This document shows positions 20,268 through 33,010 of a DNA stretch of 64,000 nucleotides, one piece after another; within the stretch, counting starts at the first letter, position 1; the number at the start of each line of letters is the position of its first letter. Made by a program: the position numbers and the translations under genes. The notes beneath the pieces were generated by a model that did not search any database, was not told where the DNA came from, and was given only the letters and a program-made list of their open reading frames with translations. Location of the stretch: contig NZ_MUNV01000011.1 in NCBI RefSeq assembly GCF_002001125.1, positions 186,001-250,000 of the forward strand, read 5' to 3'. The DNA is from Rhodanobacter sp. B04. GTDB taxonomy: Bacteria > Pseudomonadota > Gammaproteobacteria > Xanthomonadales > Rhodanobacteraceae.

Positions 20268-20379
20268 CAAAAGTCTCGTTCGCAGCATGACTGCCGAGGT
20301 GACCGGAGCGAAGCGTCGCTCGTGTTGACGATCACCACACCGATACAGGCGAGCCTGCGTCGGGAACTACTCCCTTCTG
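20268..20379 (-). promoter_or_regulatory. yybP-ykoY manganese riboswitch aptamer
   Basis: The minus-strand leader of the TerC-like gene shows the hallmarks of the family. P1 is CAGAAG (20374-20379) paired with CTTTTG (20268-20273). GGGAGTAG follows the 5' strand, an internal ATCGTCAACACGAG segment lies near 20318-20331, a GCGACGCTTCGC hairpin follows, and GCGAACGAGACTTTTG closes at the 3' end. The known ligand is Mn2+, and TerC/MntP exporters are its usual targets. Confidence 0.83.
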
Positions 20380-20392
20380 GGGTAATCGCCGG

Positions 20393-20421
20393 ATTGTCTG
20401 CTGCGTCGTGGTCGCGGTCAA
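20393..20421 (-). promoter_or_regulatory. Promoter of the riboswitch-TerC transcript
   Basis: TTGACC (20416-20421) and GACAAT (20393-20398) are separated by 17 bp on the minus strand. They would start RNA a few bases before the aptamer P1. Confidence 0.6.
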
Positions 20422-20492
20422 GCTGGACAGCGCTGCGGCAGAGGGTGCAAGTCGACTAAAATAGTCATTATCCGCATGTTGCGAGATACGTC

Positions 20493-21944
20493 ATGAGCGC
20501 GCGCGACATCCGATCCGCTGTCCGCCCCGATCCCGATCAGCCGCTGGTCGACATTGCCGACTACGTCGCCGATTACAAGATCGACTCGACCGAGGCGTAT
20601 GACACTGCGCGTTACATGCTGCTGGATTCGCTGGGCACCGCGATGCTGGCGATGAAGTTTCCGGAGTGCGTGAAACATCTCGGGCCGCTGGTGCCGGGCG
20701 CCATCTTGCCGGGCGGTGCGCGCGTGCCGGGCACCAGTCACGAACTGGATCCCGCGCAGGCCGCGTTCGCGATCGGCACGCAGATCCGCTGGCTGGACTT
20801 CAACGACACCTGGCTGGCGGCGGAATGGGGCCATCCCTCGGACAACCTCGGCGCGATTCTCGCCGTGGCGGACTACCTGAGCCGCAAGGCCGAACGCGAA
20901 GGCGGCCGGCGGTTTAGCGTGCGCGATGTGCTGACCTATGCGATCAAGGCTCACGAGATCCAGGGCTGCTATGCCTTGCTCAACAGCTTCAACCGGGTCG
21001 GCCAGGATCACGTGATCCTGGTGCGCCTGGCCTCCACGGCGGTCGCCACGGCGATGCTTGGCGGCGACAGGGAGCAGATCATCGCGGCCGTGTCGCACAG
21101 CTGGATCGACAACGGTCCCCTGCGCACTTATCGCCATGCGCCGAATACCGGCCCGCGCAAGAGCTGGGCGGCCGGCGACGCCTGCCGCCGCGCGGTCACG
21201 CATGCGATCAACGCCGTCTATCGAGGCGTGGTCGGTTGCCCATCTGCGCTGAGCGCGAAGACCTGGGGCTTCTACGACGTCGCGTTCAAGGGCAAGACGT
21301 TCGAATTCGAGCGCCCGTTCGGCAGTTACGTGATGGAGAACGTGCTGTTCAAGATCAGCTTTCCGGCCGAGTTCCACGCGCAGACCGCGGTGGAGTGCGC
21401 GATGCAGCTTCATGCCGAAGTGGTCGGCAAGCTCGACCAGATCGAGAGGATCGTCATCGAGACCCAGGAGGCTGGCTGCCGCATCATCGACAAGACCGGT
21501 CCGCTGGACCACTACGCCGACCGCGATCATTGCATCCAGTACATGGTGGCCGTGCCGCTGATCTTCGGTCGCCTCGTGGCCAGCGACTACAACGACGAGG
21601 TGGCTGCCGATCCGCGCATCGATGCGCTGCGCGACAAGATGACGGTGGTGGAGAATCCGCAGTTCACCAGGGACTATTTCGACCCGGGCAAGCGCTATAT
21701 CGGCAATTCGGTGCAGGTGTATTTCAAGGATGGCACGAGCACGCAAAAAATTTCGATTGATTATCCGCTCGGCCACCGCAAGCGTCGTGCCGAAGGTATT
21801 CCTGTATTGCTGAAGAAGTTTGAAGCTGCGATGCAAGATCATTTGCCGGCACACAAAGTGAAGGCGATCGTGGCGGCTACGCAGGATCCGTCCAGGCTGG
21901 ATGCGATGCCGGTACAGCAATTCCTGGCACTCTTCACGTTGTAA
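20493..21944 (+). CDS. prpD: 2-Methylcitrate dehydratase
   Basis: This 483-residue MmgE/PrpD-family enzyme dehydrates 2-methylcitrate to 2-methyl-cis-aconitate, linking the PrpC and PrpB steps. The start MSARDIRSAVRPDPDQPLVD, the NDTWLAAEWGHPSDNLGAIL active-site region and the length match PrpD of the E. coli/Salmonella type. It is separated from prpBC by gst and the TerC-like gene on the opposite strand, so it must have its own promoter in 20420-20490. No PrpR-type regulator, acnD or prpF is seen in the window. Confidence 0.92.
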   Translation: MSARDIRSAVRPDPDQPLVDIADYVADYKIDSTEAYDTARYMLLDSLGTAMLAMKFPECVKHLGPLVPGAILPGGARVPGTSHELDPAQAAFAIGTQIRWLDFNDTWLAAEWGHPSDNLGAILAVADYLSRKAEREGGRRFSVRDVLTYAIKAHEIQGCYALLNSFNRVGQDHVILVRLASTAVATAMLGGDREQIIAAVSHSWIDNGPLRTYRHAPNTGPRKSWAAGDACRRAVTHAINAVYRGVVGCPSALSAKTWGFYDVAFKGKTFEFERPFGSYVMENVLFKISFPAEFHAQTAVECAMQLHAEVVGKLDQIERIVIETQEAGCRIIDKTGPLDHYADRDHCIQYMVAVPLIFGRLVASDYNDEVAADPRIDALRDKMTVVENPQFTRDYFDPGKRYIGNSVQVYFKDGTSTQKISIDYPLGHRKRRAEGIPVLLKKFEAAMQDHLPAHKVKAIVAATQDPSRLDAMPVQQFLALFTL

Positions 21945-22324
21945 AGACGGTGTGAGTGGAATATTAAGGGGAGGCAGGGAAGGCAATCGGTATTTTTGCT
22001 TGTTATGGGCGGTATCGCCTTTCCTTTAAATCTTATGGACGTTGAGATGACCCGGCGAGGACTCCAACCATAAGCCTCCGTTAAAGTCAAAACCGCAGCA
22101 TTGATTCGATTAATGAACTTTCCTGAACGAAGGCTCACCAAGATTTGGTTGTCAATGCGTTAAGATGCCAACGGCTTAACGATTTTGCTACACTCTCCCC
22201 CGCTTGTCGCATGAACGCCAAGCAGGGGCTGTAAAAGCTCTGAATGACGTAGTTCAGTTCTGACGCGCGGTTTCCGGTTGGGATTGAACGGACGCGAAAA
22301 ATCTAATAAATGAGGAGACACCTG
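21945..22324. other. 380-nt gene-poor, AT-richer gap with the ompA promoter and leader
   Basis: No credible gene is seen. A -10 element TACACT at 22189-22194 would give ompA an untranslated leader of roughly 125 nt. The leader contains a short hairpin (CTGAA/TTCAG) near 22239-22256. A 7-bp inverted repeat (CTTATGG/CCATAAG) with a 29-nt interval lies at 22032-22075. The rest shows no recognised structure. Confidence 0.5.
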
Positions 22325-23467
22325 ATGAAACGTAAGGGCTTGTACTTTCTGATCGCGCTGGCCCTGGGCGGCGTAGGTGCCGTTCATGCGCAAGACACCA
22401 CGGCTCCGGCTGCTTCTGCACCTACCCAGTCGGCCACGTCGAGCTATGACGACCGCTGGTACATCGCGCCGACCGTTGGCGGTTACTACAACGATACCAA
22501 GCGCGATACCAACAGCCGTCAGTTCTATTACGGCTTGGGCTTTGGTCGTTTCTTCACCCCGAACATGTCGATTGATGCGTTCGTTGACCGCACCAAGCGT
22601 GAAATGGATAACGGTGCCAGCAATGGCGGCGGCCACAGCGCCAATTCGTGGGCCAGCACCAATGTTGGCGTCGCCGCACGCTTCTACGCAGGCGACTGGA
22701 ACGCATGGCGTCCGTACCTGCTGGCTGGTGTGATGGGCAGCCATCACCAGAGCATGGATGCAAGCGGTTGGTCGCCGGCTGCAGAGTTGGGCGGTGGTGT
22801 TTCGAAGACGGTCTCTGACAGCACGGACCTCCGTCTGGAAGCCGGTTACCGCTACGACTGGGACAACAAGACCAACCCGGCCAAGAGCGGCTACGGTGAC
22901 TGGTTCCTGGGCCTGAGCATCGCCTCGCGCTTTGGTTCCCCGGCTGCTGCCCCGGCCCCGGCCCCGGCTCCGGCTCCGGCAGCTCCTGACTGCTCGAAGA
23001 CGATCGTCAACGGCGTGAACCTCTGCGACAACAAGTGCCCGAACCTGCCGGAAGGCACGGTCGTGGGTCCGGATGGTTGCCCGCAGAAGGTCGTGATCGA
23101 CCTGCGTGGTGTGAACTTCAAGTTCGATCGCCCGAAGAAGGGTGAGACCAACATCACCAAGTCGCTGGCCGAACCGACCAAGGACTCGCTGTCGATCCTG
23201 GATCAGGCCGTCGATACCCTGCAGCGCTACCCGCAGGTGCATGTGACGGTGGCGGGTTACACCGACTCGAAGGGTACGGATGAGTACAACCAGGGTCTGT
23301 CCGAGCGTCGTGCGAAGATCGTGTATGACTACCTGACCGCTCACGGCATTGCCGCGGACCGTCTGGAAGGCCCGATCGGCCATGGCAAGAACGATCCGAT
23401 CGGCGACAACGCCACGGATGCCGGTCGTGCCCAGAACCGTCGCACGGAGCTGCAGGTTCAGCAGTAA
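22325..23467 (+). CDS. ompA: OmpA-family outer-membrane protein
   Basis: This 380-residue protein has a signal peptide (cleavage near VHA-QD), an N-terminal eight-stranded beta-barrel (about 45-205, aromatic-rich), and an Ala-Pro hinge (about 208-222). A Cys/Asp-rich thrombospondin-3-like calcium repeat follows (NGVNLCDNKCPNLPEG, DGCP). The C-terminal OmpA peptidoglycan-binding domain contains AGYTDSKGTDEYNQGLSERR. It anchors the outer membrane to the wall. GAGGAG lies before the ATG at 22325; an in-frame ATG five codons earlier overlaps that ribosome site. Confidence 0.93.
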   Translation: MKRKGLYFLIALALGGVGAVHAQDTTAPAASAPTQSATSSYDDRWYIAPTVGGYYNDTKRDTNSRQFYYGLGFGRFFTPNMSIDAFVDRTKREMDNGASNGGGHSANSWASTNVGVAARFYAGDWNAWRPYLLAGVMGSHHQSMDASGWSPAAELGGGVSKTVSDSTDLRLEAGYRYDWDNKTNPAKSGYGDWFLGLSIASRFGSPAAAPAPAPAPAPAAPDCSKTIVNGVNLCDNKCPNLPEGTVVGPDGCPQKVVIDLRGVNFKFDRPKKGETNITKSLAEPTKDSLSILDQAVDTLQRYPQVHVTVAGYTDSKGTDEYNQGLSERRAKIVYDYLTAHGIAADRLEGPIGHGKNDPIGDNATDAGRAQNRRTELQVQQ

Positions 23468-23490
23468 TCGAACCTCGGTCATGTAATGAA

Positions 23491-23521
23491 AAAAAACCCG
23501 GCTTCGGCCGGGTTTTTTTTT
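23491..23521 (+). terminator. Strong terminator after ompA
   Basis: CCCGGC-TTCG-GCCGGG (23497-23512) is flanked by six A before and nine T after, a textbook rho-independent terminator with a UUCG tetraloop. Confidence 0.95.
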
Positions 23522-23620
23522 GGTGTCCGTTCTGGACGTCAGCAGCGTCGCTTCATGCTGCATATCGTCTGCGATCAAACAATCCTTTCGTCCCGCGTGA
23601 GCGAGCTATACGCTAACCGG

Positions 23621-24400
23621 ATGGCACGCCTACTTTCCCGCCCCGTCGTTACCAAGGCATCGCCAGGCCATGCGCCGCGGCATGGCCTGGCGAGAGTCCT
23701 GTCCAAGCTCGGCGCATGCTCACGCAGTCAGGCCGAACAATGGATACGCGACGGCCGCGTAAGCCTGGATGGTCGCGTTGTACGCGATCCGTACCATCCG
23801 ACGCTGCTGGATCGCCAGCAAGTGGCCGTCGATGGCAAGCCAGTGAAATCCGCCGAACTCATCCACGTGATGTTCAACAAACCACGCGGCCTGATTGTCA
23901 GTGCTGCCGATGAGCAGGGGCGCGCCACGGTCTATACCGCGCTGGCTGCCGCCGGATTGCCATGGCTCGGACCGGTCGGGCGACTGGACAAGGCCAGCGA
24001 AGGCTTGCTGCTACTCAGCAACGACACGACGTGGGCGGCCGGTATCACCGATCCTGTCACGCACCTGGACAAGACTTATCACGTGCAAGTGGCTGGCCAG
24101 CCGGATGCGCCGGTGTTGGCCGCGATGCACGCCGGTGTCCGCGAGGGTGGCGACCTGTTGAAGGCACACCGGGTCAGCTTGCTGCGTGTCGGCGGGAAGA
24201 ACGCGTGGCTGGAAGTCGTGCTGGACGAAGGCCGCAACCGGCACATTCGCCGCTTGCTCGCAGCGCTGGGTTTCGATGTGTTGCGCCTGATCCGCGTGGC
24301 GATTGGACCGCTGGCGCTGGGCGAATTGGCGAAGGGGCAGTGGCGCCAGTTGAGTGCCGACGAGGTCAGGGCACTCGATACGCGCCTAAAGCATGGGTAG
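23621..24400 (+). CDS. RsuA/RluB/E/F-family rRNA pseudouridine synthase
   Basis: This roughly 259-residue protein has an N-terminal S4 RNA-binding domain (LARVLSKLGACSRSQAEQWI) and a catalytic domain with the nucleophile Asp in GRLDKASEGLLLLSND. RNRHIRRLLAALG occurs near the C-terminus. Family members convert specific uridines in 16S or 23S rRNA to pseudouridine; which site cannot be told here. The start at 23621 is preceded by only a weak purine tract. The frame runs back into the ompA terminator, so an earlier start is unlikely. Confidence 0.87.
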   Translation: MARLLSRPVVTKASPGHAPRHGLARVLSKLGACSRSQAEQWIRDGRVSLDGRVVRDPYHPTLLDRQQVAVDGKPVKSAELIHVMFNKPRGLIVSAADEQGRATVYTALAAAGLPWLGPVGRLDKASEGLLLLSNDTTWAAGITDPVTHLDKTYHVQVAGQPDAPVLAAMHAGVREGGDLLKAHRVSLLRVGGKNAWLEVVLDEGRNRHIRRLLAALGFDVLRLIRVAIGPLALGELAKGQWRQLSADEVRALDTRLKHG

Positions 24401-24436
24401 GAGCAGCCTCAGCCACTCCTACCGAATTCGGCAGGA

Positions 24437-25633
24437 TCAGCCGATCACGCCAAGCTGCCGTCCCACCTTGGTGAACGCGGCGATCGCGTGATCCAGATGC
24501 TCGCGGGTATGTGCCGCACTCATCTGCGTACGGATGCGCGCCTGTCCCTGCGGCACCACCGGGTAGAAGAATCCGGTGACATAGATGCCTTCGTCAAGCA
24601 GTGCGGAGGCCATTGCCTGCGCCTTCTTCGCGTCGTAGATCATCACCGGCACGATCGGATGCACGCCTGGCTTGATGTCGAATCCGGCCGCCGTCATCTG
24701 CTCGCGGAAATAGCGGGTGTTCTGCTTGACCCTGTCACGCAGGTCGCCGGCGGAAGCCAGCATCTCGAACACCTTGATCGCCGCGGCGACCACGTGCGGC
24801 GGCAATGAGTTGGAAAACAGGTACGGGCGCGAGCGCTGGCGCAACATCTCGACCACTTCCTTGCGGCCGGTGGTGAAGCCGCCCAGTGCGCCGCCGAGCG
24901 CCTTGCCCAGCGTGCCGGTGAAGATGTCGATCTTGTCCATCACGCCGTTGACCTCGGCCGAGCCGCGGCCGGTATCGCCGAGGAAGCCGGTGCAGTGGCA
25001 CTCGTCGATATGTACCAGCGCGTTGTACTTCGCGGCCAGCGCAGTGATCTGGTCGAGCTTCGCGATGAAGCCATCCATCGAGAACGCGCCATCGGTGCTG
25101 ATCAGCTTGGTGCGTGCTCCGGCCGCGTCGGCGGCCTGCAGCTGCTTTTCGAGATCGGCCATGTCGCTGTTGGCGTAGCGGAAGCGTTTGGCCTTGCACA
25201 GGCGGATGCCGTCGATGATCGAGGCATGGTTCAGCGCGTCGGAGATCACCGCATCCTCTTCGCCCAGCAACGGCTCGAACAGGCCGCCATTGGCGTCGAA
25301 GCAGGCGGCGTAGAGGATGGTGTCTTCGGTACCGAAGAAGTGGGCGATCTGCGCCTCCAGCTGCTTGTGCAGGTCCTGGGTACCGCAGATGAAGCGCACG
25401 CTGGCCATGCCGAAGCCGTGCGTGTCGAGCGCATCCTTGGCTGCCTGGATCACTTCGGGATGATCGGCCAGGCCGAGGTAGTTGTTCGCGCAGAAGTTCA
25501 GCACCTTGCGGCCGCCTTCCAGCTCGATCTCGGCGGACTGCGGCGAGGTGATGATGCGCTCGGCCTTGAACAGGCCCTGTTCGCGGATGGATTCGAGTTC
25601 GCTGGCGTAGCGTGACTGGCCGGGGTAGCTCAT
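24437..25633 (-). CDS. kbl: 2-Amino-3-ketobutyrate CoA ligase (glycine C-acetyltransferase)
   Basis: This 398-residue PLP enzyme cleaves 2-amino-3-ketobutyrate with CoA to glycine and acetyl-CoA, the second step of threonine catabolism after Tdh. Motifs are [14 protein letters not shown], the Asp/His pair in [12 protein letters not shown], and the Schiff-base lysine in [13 protein letters not shown] (about 245). The start [20 protein letters not shown] matches the family N-terminus. tdh lies on the same strand 3.9 kb upstream, with a DUF748 gene between. Confidence 0.95.
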   Translation of the reverse strand: MSYPGQSRYASELESIREQGLFKAERIITSPQSAEIELEGGRKVLNFCANNYLGLADHPEVIQAAKDALDTHGFGMASVRFICGTQDLHKQLEAQIAHFFGTEDTILYAACFDANGGLFEPLLGEEDAVISDALNHASIIDGIRLCKAKRFRYANSDMADLEKQLQAADAAGARTKLISTDGAFSMDGFIAKLDQITALAAKYNALVHIDECHCTGFLGDTGRGSAEVNGVMDKIDIFTGTLGKALGGALGGFTTGRKEVVEMLRQRSRPYLFSNSLPPHVVAAAIKVFEMLASAGDLRDRVKQNTRYFREQMTAAGFDIKPGVHPIVPVMIYDAKKAQAMASALLDEGIYVTGFFYPVVPQGQARIRTQMSAAHTREHLDHAIAAFTKVGRQLGVIG

Positions 25634-25733
25634 GGTGGGTTCCACAGACGGGGAAAGCGCCCATTGTGAGCCTTTCACCGACGGCGGAAAACCATTGACA
25701 GCGGCGGAGTCATCGCGGCTGTCGATGCGATCA

Positions 25734-28700
25734 TCAATGCAGGCCGAAATCGGCGCGCGTGGTCTTGCCCTTGTCGTCGATGCCCTTGGCGTCCAGCTTG
25801 GGCGCCGAGACGAACACGCGCTTGTCGTCGACCTTGCCATGCAGCCATTGGCGAACCGCGTCGGCGCGCCGTTCGGCCAGATGACGCAAGGCATCCTGGT
25901 CGACCGTCATATTGGTCTGCAGCAGTTTTTCCATCACGTCCGGCGGCTGCGACTTGGTCAGGCCGATCAGGTCGCGCGGCTTGGAAAACTTGGCATGCCT
26001 GTAGGCCTTGGTGAGGTATTTGTCGTAGTCGTCCGGGCTCAGTTTCGAAAGAGCCGAGACATCGTTCCCGTCACCACCTTGGGCCTTGGCCACCTCGTGC
26101 ATGATCGATTCCTGCATCATGACTTTGCGCAGGCCGCTCTCATCGAACTGCGGATCGATCCGGCCAATGATGTCGAGGCTGAGCGAAGGCTTTTCGGTGA
26201 GGATCTTGGCGATCTGGGTCAGCCGCTCCTGCGCTTGCGCATCGAGCACGTTCGAACCGGGCGCGAATTCCACATAGCCCAGATCCTGGTGGTTGCCACC
26301 CATGGCCGAGGCGATCAGCCGGAACGGTGAGCTGACCGCGCGTCCGATCAGATTCACGAAGGCATGCCAGATCAGGCCGCCGAAGCTGAAGTGCGGGTCG
26401 CTGAGCGAACCGGTCACCGGGACATCGACGTCGATATTGCCCTGCGAGTCCTTGAGCAGGGCCACCGCAAGCTTCACCGGCAGATGGCCGATGCCCGTGC
26501 CCTCGACGCGATCGCCGAAGGTCAGCTGGCTCAGGAAAATATGGTTGTCCGCATTCAACTTGCCCTGATCGAGCGCGTAATGCACATCCATGGTGAGCCG
26601 GCCCTTGATGATCGGATAACCGGTGTACTTGCTCGAATAAGGCGTCAGGTGCGTCAGTTCGACTCCGTCGGCTTTCCCTTTCACATCCAGGAACGTCACC
26701 GGCGTCAGCGGGTTGATCGTGCCGTCGATGTTGACCGGGGCGTTGTCGTCCAGTTGGCCTTCCAGTGTGAGGGGTGCCGGTGGTGCGCCGCTGGCCGTGC
26801 CGAAGGCGCCGATCTTGCCCGCGAGCTGGGTGATGTTCGCGGTGTAGTTGGGCTTGATGAAGTTGTCGGTGTAGTTGAGGTTGCCGCGCGCAAGGATGAC
26901 CTGGCCGATATGGATCACTGCCGGCGGTGCCGCATTGCTGGCTGCCGGACTCGGTGCGGGAGTGCCGGTCGCCACCGGATTGGCCGCGGCAACGCTGGGC
27001 GCGCCGGGTGAAGCCGGTGCATTGTTCGCCTGCGTCACCGAAACCGGCGCCGTCTGCGGACTGGCCACCACATCCTGCAGGTTCAGGCGGCCATTGCTGT
27101 TGACGATCACGCGGGCGTAGAAGTTATCCAGCGCCAATCCAGCTACCGATACCTGCGGGGCGCCTTCGCCAGTGCGCACGTCGAGACCGGTGGCCGCCAG
27201 CGAATTCCAGCGCAGGAAATCATTGTTGGTGAGGTTGTCCAGCACATTCACGCGGCCCAGCGTGAGTTGCCCTCGATAGCTCAGCAGAGGTTCCGGCCGG
27301 TGATCGCGATAGCGCACATGCCCTTTCAGGCTCAGTAGCGCGCTGTCGACGTGCACGTTGAGCGGCGCCTTGACCATGGACTGAAACGGCGCCACGTTCA
27401 GCCGGGTTGCCGTGACCTGGAGATCGGCATTGAGTGGTTGTGGCCGGACGGATCCGGTGATGCGGTACTTGCCCTGGTCGATGCCACCGGCCAGATCCAG
27501 TTTCAGCGGCTGATGCATGTCGTCGGACAGGCCGTCGATGCTGAACTTGTCGGCATTTACCGCGAGATGCCCAGCCTTGCCCGGAACAGCCGCGTCACGA
27601 TAGGCCAAGGCACTGCCATCGATACCGACATGCGCAATGCTCCAATGCCATGCCGGTGCTGCCGGCCGCTTGCCTGCGGCACGATGCGGCGACGGCTTCA
27701 TGAGCTCGGCGAGATCGATGCGGCCGTTGCGATAGCGCTGGGCATCGATCTTCAAGCCTTGCAGGTTGAGGCTGCCCAGGCTTGCCTGGCTGCTGGCCAG
27801 ATCCAGATGCGTGATATCTGCATCGAGAGCCTTCCACGCCACCGGCGTACGGCTCTTCTGTTGCAACGAAAAATCGCTCACCGCGAGCTTGCCTGCATCG
27901 AGCTGCAGGTTGAATGTCTGGCTCCAGTCGGCGGCAAGCTGTGCGCTCGCATCCAGAGTGCCATGGCTGACTTGTGCATTCAGCATGGTGGGCGTCATGG
28001 CAACGAGCGGCGGCAACCCCGCGCCGTGCAGCTCCACTTGACCGGTGAAGCGGCTGCCGCTCAGGCGCAGTGCGCCGTTGACATGCAGCGTGCCACCGGC
28101 AAGCCCTGCATTCAGGTCGATACTGGCCGGCGGAGCGGGGCGGGTCGCGAACCCGCGGATGCTGCCTTGCAGATTGTCGAGCGATAGCCGCGCCGGAGTC
28201 GGGCCACTCAGGTCGGCGTAGGCGATCTGGCTGCCCTGCAAGGTCAGCGTGGTGATCCGCATATCGGCGGGCGGCGATGCCGGCTTGCTCGGTGCTCCAG
28301 CAGTGCCGGTCAACGCGTCCAGGTTGCTGCGGCCACCGGCAAGTGCCGTGTAATGCACGATGATTCGATCGAGTGCGATGGCGTCGAAGTCATACCGTGG
28401 CACCAACGGTTCCACATCCGCCAATCTGGCACTGACATGGCCCAGCTCGACGATCGGCATGCCGTCGTGACTGTTGACCGCGAAGTTGTCCAGCTGCAGG
28501 TTGCCGCTCAGCTTCATCTGCTGGGTGGCATTGCGGTCGATGAAATCCAGCTTGAGTTGGCCGGACAACTGGCCGCTGGCAATCGCCACCGGCAACGGGG
28601 TCGGTACATAACTCAGGTAGCGCGGCAGATCCAGGTGATCGATATTGAAGTCGATGGACGATTCATGGCTGTCGGCAAAAGGCTTGGTCTGGCCGCCGAT

Positions 28701-29375
28701 CCGCAGCGGGCTGCCGTCAATCTGCATCGCCAGCAGCGGCTGCACGAACACGTCGGTATCGTGTGGCAGGTTGGCGATGAACGGAATGCCGAGTTCGAGC
28801 TGGCCGATCCGGTGGCTGCTGTTCAGTACCTTGTCGTCGAACACGATGTCGCCGCTGTGCACGCTGATGTTGGACAACGCGAAGCGTGCCGGTGACGCAT
28901 TCGGCCGCGCGGGTTTTCCGGCAAGGCGCTCGATCAGGTCGGAAAAGTTGAACTGCTGCGGCGCCGTGCGCGTGATGTGCAATTGCGGGTGTTGCAAACG
29001 CAGCTCATCGAGCACCGGCGCCATGCGGAACAGCGACGTCCACGAGGCGTTGACGACCACCTGGTCGATGTCGACAAACGGCGACTTGCCGTCGCGTTCG
29101 CCGACATGCAGCTGGTCGAGTTCCAGTTTCAGCGTGAACGGGTTGAGGTGCACCGCCGCCACGCTGACCGGGCGCTGCAGCATCTCGCCGAGGCGTGTCT
29201 GCAGCTGGCTGCGGATCAGCGGCGGCGCCGCGAAGAAACCGAGCAGGCCGAAGATCAGCAGCACGATGCCGAGGATCAGCGCGCTCTTGCGCAGCCGGTG
29301 GGAGCGATACAGTGCGCGAGCGTGTTCGCGTGCTGCGTTGAGCAGTTCATCACGCGAAGGACTGCGGTTTGCCAT
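25734..29375 (-). CDS. DUF748 / AsmA-like giant envelope protein
   Basis: This 1213-residue protein has one N-terminal membrane segment (about 30-50, [20 protein letters not shown]) after a basic start. The rest is a long beta-rich body typical of DUF748/AsmA-like proteins, which are related to bridge-like lipid-transfer proteins of the envelope. A Pro/Ala/Ser-rich linker occurs near residues 775-815. The C-terminus resembles an OmpA-like fold ([20 protein letters not shown]). AGGGAG precedes the ATG. It lies between tdh and kbl on the same strand. Lipid-transfer function is family inference, not shown here. Confidence 0.85.
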   Translation of the reverse strand: MANRSPSRDELLNAAREHARALYRSHRLRKSALILGIVLLIFGLLGFFAAPPLIRSQLQTRLGEMLQRPVSVAAVHLNPFTLKLELDQLHVGERDGKSPFVDIDQVVVNASWTSLFRMAPVLDELRLQHPQLHITRTAPQQFNFSDLIERLAGKPARPNASPARFALSNISVHSGDIVFDDKVLNSSHRIGQLELGIPFIANLPHDTDVFVQPLLAMQIDGSPLRIGGQTKPFADSHESSIDFNIDHLDLPRYLSYVPTPLPVAIASGQLSGQLKLDFIDRNATQQMKLSGNLQLDNFAVNSHDGMPIVELGHVSARLADVEPLVPRYDFDAIALDRIIVHYTALAGGRSNLDALTGTAGAPSKPASPPADMRITTLTLQGSQIAYADLSGPTPARLSLDNLQGSIRGFATRPAPPASIDLNAGLAGGTLHVNGALRLSGSRFTGQVELHGAGLPPLVAMTPTMLNAQVSHGTLDASAQLAADWSQTFNLQLDAGKLAVSDFSLQQKSRTPVAWKALDADITHLDLASSQASLGSLNLQGLKIDAQRYRNGRIDLAELMKPSPHRAAGKRPAAPAWHWSIAHVGIDGSALAYRDAAVPGKAGHLAVNADKFSIDGLSDDMHQPLKLDLAGGIDQGKYRITGSVRPQPLNADLQVTATRLNVAPFQSMVKAPLNVHVDSALLSLKGHVRYRDHRPEPLLSYRGQLTLGRVNVLDNLTNNDFLRWNSLAATGLDVRTGEGAPQVSVAGLALDNFYARVIVNSNGRLNLQDVVASPQTAPVSVTQANNAPASPGAPSVAAANPVATGTPAPSPAASNAAPPAVIHIGQVILARGNLNYTDNFIKPNYTANITQLAGKIGAFGTASGAPPAPLTLEGQLDDNAPVNIDGTINPLTPVTFLDVKGKADGVELTHLTPYSSKYTGYPIIKGRLTMDVHYALDQGKLNADNHIFLSQLTFGDRVEGTGIGHLPVKLAVALLKDSQGNIDVDVPVTGSLSDPHFSFGGLIWHAFVNLIGRAVSSPFRLIASAMGGNHQDLGYVEFAPGSNVLDAQAQERLTQIAKILTEKPSLSLDIIGRIDPQFDESGLRKVMMQESIMHEVAKAQGGDGNDVSALSKLSPDDYDKYLTKAYRHAKFSKPRDLIGLTKSQPPDVMEKLLQTNMTVDQDALRHLAERRADAVRQWLHGKVDDKRVFVSAPKLDAKGIDDKGKTTRADFGLH

Positions 29376-29510
29376 ACCGTCTCTGCTCCCTTGGCATCAC
29401 CAACTGTCGGTACCTGGCTTGATGACCAGACGCTTCCAAATCGGCAGGCATTGTCGGCCTGCCGGTACCTCAGTCTAGCGTGGCGGTCACCAGAACCCGT
29501 GGCGTATGAC

Positions 29511-30545
29511 TCAGTTCCAGGAGCAGACGACCTTGCCGCAGGTGCCGGCATCCATCAGGTCGAAACCCTTCTGGAAATCGTCGATGTGGATCTGGTGGGT
29601 CAGCACCTTCTGCAGCGGGAAGCCGGTCAGCACCATCTGGGTCATCTTGTACCAGGTCTCGTACATGCGACGGCCGTAGATGCCCTGCAGGGTGAGGCCC
29701 TTGAAGATCACCTTGTCCCAATCGATGCCGGCGCCGCGCGGCATGATGCCGAGCATCGCGATCTTGCCGCCGTGGTACATGCACTCGAGCATGTCGGCGA
29801 ACGCACGCGGGTTGCCGCTCATTTCCAGGCCGACGTCGAAGCCTTCGATGTGCAGGTCCTTCACCGTGTCTTTCAGTGACTGCTTGGACACGTTCACCAC
29901 CCGCGTCGCGCCCATGTCGGCGGCGAGCTTCAGGCGGTAGTCGTTGATGTCGGTGACCACCACGTTGCGCGCGCCGATGTGCTTGCAGATGCCGGCGGCG
30001 ATGATGCCGATCGGGCCGGCGCCGGTGATCAGCACGTCCTCGCCGATCAGGTCGAATTCAAGCGCGCAATGCGCGGCATTGCCGTACGGATCGAAGAACG
30101 CAGCCAGTTCGGACGGGATCTGGTCCGGGATCGGCCACAGGTTCGAGGCCGGCATCGTCATGTATTCGGCGAACGCGCCATTGCGGTTCACGCCGATGCC
30201 GATCGTGTTCGGGCACAGGTGCTGGCGGCCGGCGCGGCAATTGCGGCAGTGACCGCAGACGATGTGGCCCTCGGCGGAGACGCGGTCGCCGATCTTGTAG
30301 CCGGTCACGCCCGGGCCGATCTCGACGATGCGGCCGACGAACTCGTGGCCGATGGTGAGGCCCGGCTTGATCGTGCGCTGGCTCCACTCGTCCCACTTGT
30401 AGATGTGCAGGTCGGTGCCGCAGATCGCGGTCTTCTCCATCTTGATCAGCACTTCGTTCGGGCCGACCACCGGCAGCGGTACCTCTTCCATCCAGATGCC
30501 CTGCTCGGGCTTGCGCTTGACCAGGGCTTTCATCGTCTGCGACAT
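29511..30545 (-). CDS. tdh: L-threonine 3-dehydrogenase
   Basis: This 344-residue zinc-dependent medium-chain dehydrogenase oxidises threonine to 2-amino-3-ketobutyrate with NAD. Catalytic zinc ligands are in [10 protein letters not shown] and TIGHEFVG, the structural zinc cysteines in [16 protein letters not shown], and the NAD site in [15 protein letters not shown]. The start at 30545 begins [16 protein letters not shown]; upstream in-frame codons are not family-like. It is the first gene of a minus-strand run toward the DUF748 gene and kbl. Confidence 0.96.
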   Translation of the reverse strand: MSQTMKALVKRKPEQGIWMEEVPLPVVGPNEVLIKMEKTAICGTDLHIYKWDEWSQRTIKPGLTIGHEFVGRIVEIGPGVTGYKIGDRVSAEGHIVCGHCRNCRAGRQHLCPNTIGIGVNRNGAFAEYMTMPASNLWPIPDQIPSELAAFFDPYGNAAHCALEFDLIGEDVLITGAGPIGIIAAGICKHIGARNVVVTDINDYRLKLAADMGATRVVNVSKQSLKDTVKDLHIEGFDVGLEMSGNPRAFADMLECMYHGGKIAMLGIMPRGAGIDWDKVIFKGLTLQGIYGRRMYETWYKMTQMVLTGFPLQKVLTHQIHIDDFQKGFDLMDAGTCGKVVCSWN

Positions 30546-30766
30546 GGGGAGTCCATCAGTTGGCCCGCGCAGCGGGCAGGGAGGGCGCAATTATAGAGGG
30601 ATCGAACCGGGCACCGAAGGGGCACTGACGGCTGGGCGACGTGGCTGCCAGCAGCCGGACCATGCCTAAAGTCACTATCTACGTGACGCCCGTTTGCGGC
30701 ATAAAGGCCAGTTCCTGCCGCAAGAACATGCGACAGAAGCCGATATCAGACCCTCAAGGAGCTACC

Positions 30767-32929
<2,163 letters not shown>

Positions 32930-32947
32930 ATCTACCCTCGCGTAACG

Positions 32948-32985
32948 GCAAAGGCCCGCGTCATCGACGCGGGCCTTTGCTTTTC
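32948..32985. terminator. Terminator between the S46 peptidase and the convergent gene
   Basis: A 15-bp perfect stem pairs 32948-32962 with 32966-32980 around an ATC loop, with TTTT after it on the plus strand. Confidence 0.88.
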
Positions 32986-33010
32986 ATGGATCCCGATGCA
33001 GCCGCCCCAC

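Noticed and set aside
20454-20466. GACTA-AAA-TAGTC palindrome upstream of prpD
   Set aside because: It overlaps a possible TAAAAT -10 box, but 13 bp is short and no second copy was found before prpB, so it is not called an operator.
20418-21986. 522-codon open frame on the minus strand
   Set aside because: It is opposite prpD and would also overlap the TerC riboswitch promoter; composition is that of a shadow frame.
21839-22141. 100-codon minus-strand frame in the prpD-ompA gap
   Set aside because: It overlaps the end of prpD, has no recognised motif and no clear ribosome site.
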